DNA from: Pseudomonas frederiksbergensis
Lineage (GTDB): Bacteria; Pseudomonadota; Gammaproteobacteria; Pseudomonadales; Pseudomonadaceae
Reading direction: 5' to 3'
Assembly (NCBI RefSeq): GCF_001874645.1
Contig: NZ_CP017886.1
Coordinates: forward strand, 5,136,501 to 5,200,500
Length of the DNA stretch: 64,000 nucleotides
The notes under the pieces were generated by a model. That model saw nothing but the letters and a program-made list of their open reading frames with translations. It was not told where the DNA came from and did not search any database. Below, one piece after another: positions 19,201-26,061 of the stretch; within the stretch, counting starts at the first letter, position 1; the number at the start of each line of letters is the position of its first letter. The position numbers and the translations under genes were made by a program.

Positions 19201-20031
19201 CAAGCGGTTGCCGCGCTGGACGAGCCCGATGATATGAATCCGTTGGCGGCCAAGGTCCGCAGCGAGCGTGAAGCGCTGATGCACGCCGGTCTGGACGAAG
19301 AGGCCGCCGCCCGACAGGCCGGCTGGCGGATCTTCGGCGCCAAGCCCGGTGCGTATGGCGCGGGCGTGCAGGGCGCTATCGATGGGCGTTTGTGGCAAAG
19401 TCGCGAGGATCTGGCCGAGGTCTACCTGAATTGGGGCGGCTACGCTTACGGCGGTTCCGATGAGGGCACGGCGGCTCGGCAGCAGTTTGCCCAGCGCTTG
19501 AGTCAGGTTCAGGCGGTGCTGCAAAATCAGGACAATCGCGAGCACGACTTGCTCGATTCCAACGACTACTACCAGTTCCAGGGCGGCATGCTCGCCGCCG
19601 TCGAAAGCCTCAGCGGCGAAGCGGCGGCGAGCTACCATGGCGATCACAGTCAGCCGGACTTGCCGAAGATCCGCACACTCAAGGAAGAGCTGAACCGGGT
19701 GATTCGTTCCCGGGCGGCCAACCCGAAGTGGATCGACGGGGTCAAGCGGCACGGCTACAAAGGTGCTTTTGAACTGGCGGCCACCGTCGATAACCTGTTC
19801 GCCTTCGACGCCACCACGCAGCTGATTGACGACCATCAGTATGTCTTGCTGGCCGACGCTTATTTGCTTGACCCGTCGACCCGCGAATTCGTCCAGCAGC
19901 ATAATCCGCACGCCTTGCGCGACATGACCGAACGCATGCTCGAAGCTCAGCAACGCGGGATGTGGCAGGAGCCCGGGGCTTATCGGGAGGCGTTGGAGAA
20001 TTTGCTGTTGGATATTGAAGAAGACAGTTGA
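16258..20031 (+). CDS. cobN: Cobaltochelatase large subunit CobN
   Basis: ATP-dependent insertion of Co2+ into hydrogenobyrinic acid a,c-diamide, in complex with two AAA+ type subunits. The length, 1257 aa, is full size. The CobN/ChlH core motif HVGKHGNLEWLPGKGVGLS lies near residue 550, and conserved segments such as TRDGRIGNGVGLDTPAA and YGGSDEG are present. No cobS or cobT is in the window; instead, chlI/chlD-type genes follow after a REP doublet, giving the mixed CobN-ChlI-ChlD chelatase known in many B12 producers. Confidence 0.97.
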   Translation: MHLLRTQPGGFVSDDNIADLGQTPAELVILCSGDSSLALLAEAAQQLPEDYPSLRLANPMQVQNHASVDVYVDEVLRHAKVILISLHGGIAYWRYGIERLVELSQRGVQLILVPGDDRPDPELSDLSTVAVEDRERLWHFLRQGGMGNALALYRCLASRWLGRDYPWAEPQVLPRTAIYHPHKSNATLGDWQADWQVDQPVAAVLFYRSHLQAANTAFIDVFCQRLQAAGLNPLPIALASLKEPGCLTVVEDWLDDVQASVILNTTGFAQSSPEAPHLRPFRRNIPVIQAICAQDNEPGWRASEQGLGPRDLAMHIALPELDGRIISRPISFKDLAWRSERSQSDVVCYRPQPERMDFVAELARRWVELARVANTEKRIALILANYPTRDGRIGNGVGLDTPAAALNILRALHAESYPLPADLPESGTALIQQLLGGVSNDLESIDLRPCQQSLALDDYFSMFNALPEANRAAVLERWGAPENDPMFRGGRMMIAGLRFGLTFVGIQPARGYQVDPSAVYHDPDLVPPHGYLAFYFWLRKAYGAHAVIHVGKHGNLEWLPGKGVGLSENCWPDALLGPLPNIYPFIVNDPGEGAQAKRRTQAVIIDHLMPPLTRAETYGPLRSLELLADEYYEAQLLDPRRARELQRDILNLVRETHIDRELQLDEKLDSDADAAIWLPRLDTYLCDLKESQIRDGLHVFGESPSGRLRIDTLLALLRIPRGDGRGAQSSLLRALAKAFALGFDPLDCVLSDPWSGPKPAELLTLSAEAWRTAGDTRERLELFAAQLIEQALSADVELLGQPGWGDVNAIIDSLREVVAPRLDACGPAEMRGLLDALGGRFVPAGPSGAPSRGRLDVLPTGRNFYSVDVRNLPTTTAWRIGFQSANLILERHLQDHGDHLRQLGLSVWGTATMRTGGDDIAQAMALMGVRPVWATGSQRVDDFEILPLSLLDRPRVDVTLRVSGFFRDAFANLIRLFDAAVQAVAALDEPDDMNPLAAKVRSEREALMHAGLDEEAAARQAGWRIFGAKPGAYGAGVQGAIDGRLWQSREDLAEVYLNWGGYAYGGSDEGTAARQQFAQRLSQVQAVLQNQDNREHDLLDSNDYYQFQGGMLAAVESLSGEAAASYHGDHSQPDLPKIRTLKEELNRVIRSRAANPKWIDGVKRHGYKGAFELAATVDNLFAFDATTQLIDDHQYVLLADAYLLDPSTREFVQQHNPHALRDMTERMLEAQQRGMWQEPGAYREALENLLLDIEEDS

Positions 20032-20056
20032 CCTTGTTGCAGCGGCCAAGCCTGGC

Positions 20057-20130
20057 AAGATCGCAGCCTGCGGCAGCTCCTACGGGGAAATGTGTTCGGC
20101 GTAGGCGCTGCCGAAGGCTGCGATCTTTTA
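20057..20130. repeat. REP doublet (class 1), slightly degenerate
   Basis: AGATCGCAGCCTGCGGCAGC...CTACG and a diverged inverse copy CGTAGGCGCTGCCGAAGGCTG. It sits between cobN and chlI, inside what is functionally one B12 operon. Confidence 0.88.
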
Positions 20131-20161
20131 ACGAGGCCCCTATCACGAACGAGAAATCCCG

Positions 20162-21169
20162 ATGACCGACACCCCGCATTTCCCCCTCTCAGCCGTGGTC
20201 GGCGCCGATGCCCTGAAACTGGCGCTGTGCCTGACGGCCATCGACCCGAAAATCGGCGGTGTGCTGATCGAAGGCCCGCGGGGCATGGCCAAGTCCACGT
20301 TGGCGCGTGGCCTGGCGGATTTGCTCGCCAGCGGGCAGTTCGTCACCTTGCCTTTGGGCGCGACTGAAGAGCGGCTGGTCGGCACTCTGGATCTGGACGC
20401 CGCGTTGGGCGAAGGCCGTGCGCAGTTTTCCCCCGGTGTGTTGGCCAAGGCCGACGGCGGCGTGTTGTATGTCGATGAAGTAAATCTGTTGCCCGATCAT
20501 TTGGTGGATTTGCTGCTCGACGTCGCTGCCAGCGGCACCAACCTGATTGAGCGCGACGGCATTTCCCATCGGCATTCGGCGCGCTTCGTGCTGATCGGCA
20601 CCATGAACCCGGAAGAGGGTGAACTGCGTCCGCAACTGCTCGACCGTTTTGGCCTGAACGTCGCCCTCAGCGGTCACACGGCGCCGCTTGAGCGCGGTCA
20701 GATCATCCGTCGCCGGCTGGATTTCGACAGCGATCCCCAGGCTTTCTGCGCCCAATGGGAAGCTCAACAGCAGGCATTGCGTGAACGCTGCCAGCGCGCT
20801 CGTGCGGCACTGGCGAGTATTCCTCTGGACGATCAGGCGCTGGCGCAGATCACCGAGCGTTGTTTTGCCGCCGGGGTCGACGGCTTGCGCGCCGATCTGG
20901 TCTGGCTGCGTGCCGCTCGCGCCCATGCAGCGTGGCGTGGGGCTGAGGCGATCAGCGAGGACGATATCGACGCAGTGGCCGAGTTTGCCCTGCGCCATCG
21001 TCGTCGCGACACGCCGCCGTCTGCGCCAAGCCAGAACCCTGCGCCAGACGCGTCCGCAGCCCAGCAACCGAACCCTGGCGAAGGCCAGGGCCAATGGGGA
21101 GAAATGCCCGCTCAGGCATTGCCCACTGGTGCCCGTCGTGAAGTGCCGAGCTGGCCAAAAAAGCCCTAG
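20162..21169 (+). CDS. AAA+ chelatase subunit (ChlI/CobS-like); zero-frame product of a probable frameshifted chlD gene
   Basis: The 335-aa AAA+ ATPase of the Mg/Co-chelatase family has Walker A GPRGMAKST (about residues 38-46), Walker B GGVLYVDEVNLL and sensor-1 region GTMNPEEGELRPQLLDRFGL. After the ATPase, residues ~280-330 form a Pro/Ala/Gln-rich linker (APSQNPAPDASAAQQPNPGE), which in ChlD proteins joins the AAA+ domain to the VWA domain. The frame ends TGG CCA AAA AAG CCC TAG: an A AAA AAG slippery site lies just before the stop with a hairpin after it. As read, it is the small subunit; with a -1 shift it becomes the N-terminal part of a ~554-aa medium subunit. Confidence 0.92.
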   Translation: MTDTPHFPLSAVVGADALKLALCLTAIDPKIGGVLIEGPRGMAKSTLARGLADLLASGQFVTLPLGATEERLVGTLDLDAALGEGRAQFSPGVLAKADGGVLYVDEVNLLPDHLVDLLLDVAASGTNLIERDGISHRHSARFVLIGTMNPEEGELRPQLLDRFGLNVALSGHTAPLERGQIIRRRLDFDSDPQAFCAQWEAQQQALRERCQRARAALASIPLDDQALAQITERCFAAGVDGLRADLVWLRAARAHAAWRGAEAISEDDIDAVAEFALRHRRRDTPPSAPSQNPAPDASAAQQPNPGEGQGQWGEMPAQALPTGARREVPSWPKKP

Positions 21170-21203
21170 GCATTCGCCCTCGATCTGACGCGGGGGCGAA
21201 TGC
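21157..21203 (+). promoter_or_regulatory. Probable programmed -1 ribosomal frameshift signal (slippery heptamer plus stem-loop)
   Basis: Heptamer A AAA AAG (21157-21163) is in the correct X XXY YYZ phase relative to the chlI frame. Six bases later, directly after the TAG stop (21167-21169), a perfect 10-bp stem GCATTCGCCC (21170-21179) / GGGCGAATGC (21194-21203) closes a 14-nt loop. Slippage by one base joins zero-frame codon 334 to the downstream VWA frame at 21163 (GCC). Heptamer, spacing and stem all fit bacterial -1 frameshift sites. Confidence 0.85.
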
Positions 21204-21222
21204 CAAACCCCGCGCAGGACAC

Positions 21223-21825
21223 TTGAAAAACGGCAGGCAAGGCCAGCGTCGAACCACCAGCAGCGGCTCGATCAATTGGCCCGGCACGCTGCTCAACGGC
21301 CGTCCGCGTCAGCGCGAAGATCTGCTGTTTCACCTGCGCAGTCGTTCGCCCCATGAGCTGTGGCTGGTGATTGTCGATGCCTCGGCCTCGACCCGGCGTC
21401 ATCAGGCGTTGAGCGACGCCAAAGGCCTGTTGGCGCAACTGTTCGACGACGCCTATCGCCAACGTGCGCGACTGGCGCTGTTGACCGCCAGTGGCGCTGC
21501 GCCGAAGTGGCAGGTGCAAGGTCTGAAAGCCTCGGCCAGCCTGCGCGACTGGCTCGACGCGTTAGGCGCGGGCGGTGGTACGCCGCTGCTGGCTGCCCTG
21601 GATGAAGCGGCGCATTGGCTGGCGTTGCGGCAAAAGCGTTTTCCGGCAGAGCAACAACGGGTGTTGCTGCTGACCGATGGCCGCCTCAAGGATCCGCCAG
21701 CGCTGGTCGCGCTCAATTGTCCGGCGTTGCTGGTAGACATCGAGCGCGGGCCGATTCGATTGGGTCGGGCGAAAGCCCTGGCACACCAGTTGAACGCAGA
21801 CTATCGGCATATCGACACACTTTAA
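21223..21825 (+). CDS. VWA-domain chelatase subunit (ChlD C-terminal half), probably made as a fusion by frameshifting
   Basis: This frame encodes a von Willebrand factor A domain with the MIDAS metal site DASAS (IVDASAS) and TDGRLKDP, as in the medium subunit ChlD/CobT. A TTG at 21223 gives 200 aa, but its ribosome site is weak. The frame opens just after a stop at 21139-21141 and contains no ATG or GTG between there and the conserved VWA core (only CTG 21151 and TTG 21223). The slippery site lies within this open stretch, so the natural product is probably the ~554-aa ChlI-linker-VWA fusion (20162-21163 joined to 21163-21825). A 9-bp hairpin follows the stop. Confidence 0.88.
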   Translation: MKNGRQGQRRTTSSGSINWPGTLLNGRPRQREDLLFHLRSRSPHELWLVIVDASASTRRHQALSDAKGLLAQLFDDAYRQRARLALLTASGAAPKWQVQGLKASASLRDWLDALGAGGGTPLLAALDEAAHWLALRQKRFPAEQQRVLLLTDGRLKDPPALVALNCPALLVDIERGPIRLGRAKALAHQLNADYRHIDTL

Positions 21826-21837
21826 TCTGCCAAACAG

Positions 21838-21859
21838 CCCACAGCACCTATGCTGTGGG
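21838..21859 (+). terminator. Hairpin after the chlD frame
   Basis: CCCACAGCA (21838-21846), 4-nt loop, TGCTGTGGG (21851-21859). It is a perfect 9-bp stem 12 bases after the stop, but has no clear T-run, so termination is likely but not certain. Confidence 0.5.
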
Positions 21860-21883
21860 TTCAGCCCATCACAGGAGTGAACC

Positions 21884-23530
21884 ATGCGTGTTCTATCCGC
21901 TAACAGTCAGGACGATTTCCGCGTCAAAGCCTATGCCGGAACCAACGGCGTGTTGCTCGCCATGGACCTGGCCGAGCCCAGACGCAAAGGCCTGCTCGGT
22001 TTTGCCATCGAAAAACAACAGGGCAGCGGGCCCTGGGAGTTTCTGTTCAACAGCCTGACCTTCCCTGGTAAGGCCCACACTTTTCCTCAATACAATGCGA
22101 CGCCCAGCGACAGCGCACCGTTGCAGAAATTTCGCTGGGCCGATTACACCGTCAAACCCGGGGTAACGATCAACTACCGGGTTCACCTGGCTTATGGCAC
22201 GCCGGATGCGCCGCAATTGGGCGAGGCCCTGGCGGTGACGGTCACCACCGACAATGGCCTGCCGGCAGGCCAGCATGTCATTTTCAATCGTGCAGTGGCG
22301 GCCAGTCAGGCGTTCTCCCGAGAGTTTCCCGAACTGGATGCACAGCTGAGTGCCAACAAGAACCTGTCCCTCGACGACTGGCCCGCCGCGCCACGGCAAT
22401 GGTTGGAGAACGGCTTGCTGGAGGAGATCACCGGTTTCATCGAACGCGCCGCAGACGGTCAATGGGCGCTGGACATTGCGATTTACGAGTATCAGCTGCC
22501 GACTATTATCGATGCGGTCAACGCGGCATTCGGGCGAGGCGCCAAGGTTAGGGTGCTGTATCACGCCAAGCCCGGCGATACCGACACCACCATGAATGAA
22601 GAGAGCCTGGCCAAGCTTCCCGCCGAAAGCAAACGGGGGCGGGTGACCCACGCGATCTTCCACGACAAGTTCATCGTCCTGAGCAAGGTCGATGGTGGTG
22701 GGGAGTATCGGCCAGCGTCGATACTGTGTGGAAGCACCAATTTCACCGACAACGGTGTCTATCGCCAGGCCAACGTGGTGCATGTGCTGGACAATGCCGC
22801 TGTGGCCACCCGCTACCTGCAAGTGTTCGAGCAGATCTGGGCCGCGCCGACCGATGTGGGCGCCACCCGTACGTGGTTGACCAAGAACAACCCGATGGAC
22901 CCGTCGCAGCCATTGTTTGTCGGTTTCTCACCGCGTACCGGCCAGGCCGATCTGCAGCAATTCGTCGAGATCATCAATGCGGCGAAGAAGGACGTTTTGT
23001 TCGTCACCGCGTTCGCGCTGCCGGATGAAATTCTCAACGCCTTGCTCGGCCAGCCCCACGACGATGTGCTGCGTTATGGCCTGCAAAACACCGCCAGCCG
23101 CATCACCGGTTTTCACGCCGACCGCACGGCCGATTTCGCCGCCACCGCGTTGCTCAACACCGGCATCGAGGGCTGGCTCAAGGAAAGCATGAAAGGCCAG
23201 AAGGGCGATCTGCTGGTGCACCTAAAAGCTATCGTCGTCGACTTCACCACCGACGCGCCGACCATTATCAGCGGCAGTCACAACCTGAGCATCAACGCGA
23301 GTGAAGGCAACGACGAAAACTTCCTGATCATTCGCGGTGACACCGATCTGGCCGACCGTTACGGGCTGGAATTGCTGCGCTTCTACGAGCATTACCGCTT
23401 CCGCTATGCCGCCAAACAAGAGGACCTCAAGCAGGTTCCGCCACTGGCGGTGGATGACAGTTGGACCAATGACTACTACCTGGACGGCGACCTGCGAATG
23501 CTCTCGCGGTTGCGTTTTTCCGGGCGGTAA
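21884..23530 (+). CDS. Phospholipase D-like phosphodiesterase family protein
   Basis: The 548-aa protein has two PLD-superfamily catalytic motifs. The first is HDKFIVLSK followed by SILCGSTNFTDNGVY, in the middle. The second, near residue 446, is HLKAIVVD followed by IISGSHNLSINASEGNDEN. The HxK...GSxN pairs usually form one active site for phosphodiester hydrolysis or transfer. The first ~150 residues are a separate beta-rich domain of unknown role. No signal peptide is visible, so it is probably cytoplasmic. Substrate is unknown. It precedes tyrosinase and DUF2182 genes on the same strand, 145 bases upstream of the former. Confidence 0.82.
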   Translation: MRVLSANSQDDFRVKAYAGTNGVLLAMDLAEPRRKGLLGFAIEKQQGSGPWEFLFNSLTFPGKAHTFPQYNATPSDSAPLQKFRWADYTVKPGVTINYRVHLAYGTPDAPQLGEALAVTVTTDNGLPAGQHVIFNRAVAASQAFSREFPELDAQLSANKNLSLDDWPAAPRQWLENGLLEEITGFIERAADGQWALDIAIYEYQLPTIIDAVNAAFGRGAKVRVLYHAKPGDTDTTMNEESLAKLPAESKRGRVTHAIFHDKFIVLSKVDGGGEYRPASILCGSTNFTDNGVYRQANVVHVLDNAAVATRYLQVFEQIWAAPTDVGATRTWLTKNNPMDPSQPLFVGFSPRTGQADLQQFVEIINAAKKDVLFVTAFALPDEILNALLGQPHDDVLRYGLQNTASRITGFHADRTADFAATALLNTGIEGWLKESMKGQKGDLLVHLKAIVVDFTTDAPTIISGSHNLSINASEGNDENFLIIRGDTDLADRYGLELLRFYEHYRFRYAAKQEDLKQVPPLAVDDSWTNDYYLDGDLRMLSRLRFSGR

Positions 23531-23675
23531 ATGCTGACCGATTCAGCCTGGCCGTGAACGTCATGCCGCCGGTCTGCTTTCACAGGAATCGTGCGGCAGA
23601 TTGACATCACTTGATCTACCGTTGCCAGCTGAGGAGTGCGCTCCTCATCCACGCGGTTTTTCAGGGAGATCTACC

Positions 23676-25235
23676 ATGGCGAATGTACGGCGTGATGTAT
23701 GGAATCTGGGTTCTGGCTGGAGCGATGCGTTGTTGTGGTATGCGCGCGGTGTCGGAGTCCTGCAGCAAAGGCCAATCACTGATCACACCAGTTGGCGGTT
23801 TCTGGCGGCGATTCACGGTATCGACGTTCCGCTTTGGCAAAGCGCCGGTTATCTGCGACCGAATGAGCAGCTGCCGTCCCAGACAGATCAGGACACCTAC
23901 TGGAACCAGTGCCAGCACCAGACCTGGTACTTTTTGCCGTGGCACCGCGGCTATCTTGCTTCATTCGAACAGATCGTCCGCAAGGCCATCGTCGGTCTCG
24001 GAGGGCCAAGTGATTGGGCCCTGCCTTACTGGAACTACAACGAGAACCAGCAGACGCTGAATCTGCCCGCCTGTTTCGCCGAGACCACGTTGCCCAACGG
24101 TGAGCAGAATCCCTTGTTTGTGGCTCGCCGGTTTGGCCCGACCGGCAATGGGGTGGTGGTGCTCAACGAGCAGCGGATCAATCTGCGCCCGGCCCTCACC
24201 GATCATGATTTCGCCGGTGGTGCCGGTGGTGGCTCTCCAGGCTTCGGTGGTCCGGTCACGGTGTTCGAGCACTATGGCCAGGTCAGCGGTCAGCTCGAGT
24301 CGCAACCGCACAACTACGTGCACGTCGCCGTGGGCGGCCAGCAACAGGGCAGCCGGGTACCGGGGTTGATGATCGATCCGGATACCGCCGCTCTGGACCC
24401 GATATTCTGGCTGCATCACGCCAACATCGACCGGCTCTGGGATGTGTGGCTGCAGCGCGACCGGCAGAACCACAATCCGCTCACCAGTGCGTGGCTCAAT
24501 GGTCCGCCGACCCCGGGTCGCGGCTTCGTGGTACCGACGGTCAGCGGCCAGCCGTGGCCGTTCAAGGTGTCTGACATGCTCGATACCCGGGCACCGAAGC
24601 TGGACTATAGTTATGAGGATACGTCCGACCCGCTGCACGGTACGCGGGCGTTTCAACAACGCTTGGAAACCCTGCGCGCAAGCCCCGAGCCTCTTGGTGC
24701 TGCAGCCGTGAAGGAAAAGTCCATGAGCGCCCAATCACCCGCCGAACTGCTCGGCGCCAACGACAAAGCCATCGCCCTGACCGGCGCTACAGTCGAGACG
24801 CCGTTGCAACTCGACCAGAGCACCTCGGGCACGCTGATGGGCAATCTGAAATCCCGGGCCTTTGCCCCCGCGGTTGCGGAGCATTCCCTGGATCGGGTGT
24901 ACCTCAACCTGGAAAACATCCGCGGAAACAATGACGCGGCGACCTTCGACGTGTACGTCAGCCTGCCGGTCGAGGGACAGTTGTCGGCGCTGCCTGACCA
25001 ATACGTCGGGTCGATCTCGCTGTTCGGCGTGCGCAAGGCCAGTAGTCCGGACAGCCAGCATGGCGGCAAGGGCGTGAGCCATGTGCTGGAGATCACTGAT
25101 GTCTTCGACAAGCTCAGTGCCAGCGGCCACCCGATTCTGGCGAAATTGAAAGTGCGCTTTGTGCCGGTAACCGATGTTCAGGCCGAGGACAACATCACGG
25201 TCGGTCGCGTGAGTGTCTACCGGCAAGGCGACTGA
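23676..25235 (+). CDS. Tyrosinase-family type 3 copper oxidase
   Basis: Oxidises phenols to quinones with a binuclear copper centre. The 519-aa protein starts at the ATG at 23676 after AGGGAG. Candidate CuA ligands are H47 (AAIHG), H81 and H90 (HQTWYFLPWHRGY). C79, two residues before H81, could form the Cys-His thioether of plant catechol oxidases. CuB ligands are in PHNYVHV and FWLHHANIDRLW. The C-terminal ~170 residues form a plant polyphenol-oxidase-like domain with no copper motif. There is no signal peptide or Tat motif. A DUF2182 membrane protein follows after 2 bases and is probably co-translated. Confidence 0.9.
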   Translation: MANVRRDVWNLGSGWSDALLWYARGVGVLQQRPITDHTSWRFLAAIHGIDVPLWQSAGYLRPNEQLPSQTDQDTYWNQCQHQTWYFLPWHRGYLASFEQIVRKAIVGLGGPSDWALPYWNYNENQQTLNLPACFAETTLPNGEQNPLFVARRFGPTGNGVVVLNEQRINLRPALTDHDFAGGAGGGSPGFGGPVTVFEHYGQVSGQLESQPHNYVHVAVGGQQQGSRVPGLMIDPDTAALDPIFWLHHANIDRLWDVWLQRDRQNHNPLTSAWLNGPPTPGRGFVVPTVSGQPWPFKVSDMLDTRAPKLDYSYEDTSDPLHGTRAFQQRLETLRASPEPLGAAAVKEKSMSAQSPAELLGANDKAIALTGATVETPLQLDQSTSGTLMGNLKSRAFAPAVAEHSLDRVYLNLENIRGNNDAATFDVYVSLPVEGQLSALPDQYVGSISLFGVRKASSPDSQHGGKGVSHVLEITDVFDKLSASGHPILAKLKVRFVPVTDVQAEDNITVGRVSVYRQGD

Positions 25236-25237
25236 AG

Positions 25238-25972
25238 ATGGGGCCATACCTCATCCAGGTCGTGACCCGAGGCTTCCTGCCATGGCTGATCCTGATCAGC
25301 CTGGCAGGTTGGGGGCTGCTCCTCGGTTCGGTGCAGATGCTGTCTATCCCGGCGTTCTGCGGAGCCTTCGTGCCTCTTGCTTATGCCGCGAGCTGGCAGG
25401 GGATTGAACAGGTGTTGCTGTTCAATCCTCCCCGCCAGTTAGTGGTTTCATGGCTATTGATGTTGCTGGCGATGACCCCCTTGCTGCTGGTCCATCCGCT
25501 GACTTATGTGTGGCAGCGCAGTTTGCTGAGGAAGCGCTGGCAGGCGGTGGTGTTGTTTGTGCTGGGTTTCGCCAGCGTCTGGACGCTAGCCGGTCTGTTG
25601 CTCATGACCTCAGTAATAGCAGCGCGGGTGATGTTTGGGGTTTCGCAGGCGATGGCGTTTGTCGTCACTCTGGCCGTGTGCCTGGTGTGGCAGGCGTCGC
25701 CGCTCAAACAACGGTACCTGAACCGCTGTCATCACCAGCCAAGGATTTCGGCGTTCGGCTGGGGGTTCATCAGGGATTGTCTGGCCTATGGTGTGACCAG
25801 CGGTGGTTGGTGCATCGGCTCGTGCTGGGCACTGATGCTGTTGCCGATGCTGGCCGAACAAGTGCACTTGCCCATGATGTTGCTGGCGATGGGCTGGATG
25901 CTGCTGGAACGGTTGCAAAGAACCCAACCGGCGCGATGGCGCTGGCCGTTCCAATTGCGGCTGTTTCACTGA
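25238..25972 (+). CDS. DUF2182 integral membrane protein
   Basis: The 244-aa protein has about six or seven transmembrane segments and the DUF2182 pattern (LLMLLAMTPLLL, WQASPLKQRYLNRC, GVTSGGWCIGSCWALM). Cysteines, histidines and methionines cluster in NRCHH and GWCIGSCWALMLLPM, compatible with metal handling, and the family is described as predicted metal-binding. The start is 2 bases after the tyrosinase stop. I infer, without proof, a role in delivering copper to the tyrosinase. A truncated REP doublet follows. Confidence 0.8.
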   Translation: MGPYLIQVVTRGFLPWLILISLAGWGLLLGSVQMLSIPAFCGAFVPLAYAASWQGIEQVLLFNPPRQLVVSWLLMLLAMTPLLLVHPLTYVWQRSLLRKRWQAVVLFVLGFASVWTLAGLLLMTSVIAARVMFGVSQAMAFVVTLAVCLVWQASPLKQRYLNRCHHQPRISAFGWGFIRDCLAYGVTSGGWCIGSCWALMLLPMLAEQVHLPMMLLAMGWMLLERLQRTQPARWRWPFQLRLFH

Positions 25973-25980
25973 CCCCCTGA

Positions 25981-26047
25981 GCTACCGCAGGCTGCGATCT
26001 TTTGATCTTGAAAATCAACAGACCGCAGCCTGCGGCAGCTCCTACGA
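25981..26047. repeat. REP doublet (class 1) in the opposite arrangement, partly truncated
   Basis: GCTACCGCAGGCTGCGATCTTTTGATC, then a short spacer, then GACCGCAGCCTGCGGCAGCT...CCTAC. The two REPs are ordered inversely to most doublets in this window, and the left copy lacks its first bases. Confidence 0.85.
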
Positions 26048-26061
26048 GGAGTGCGTAACCA

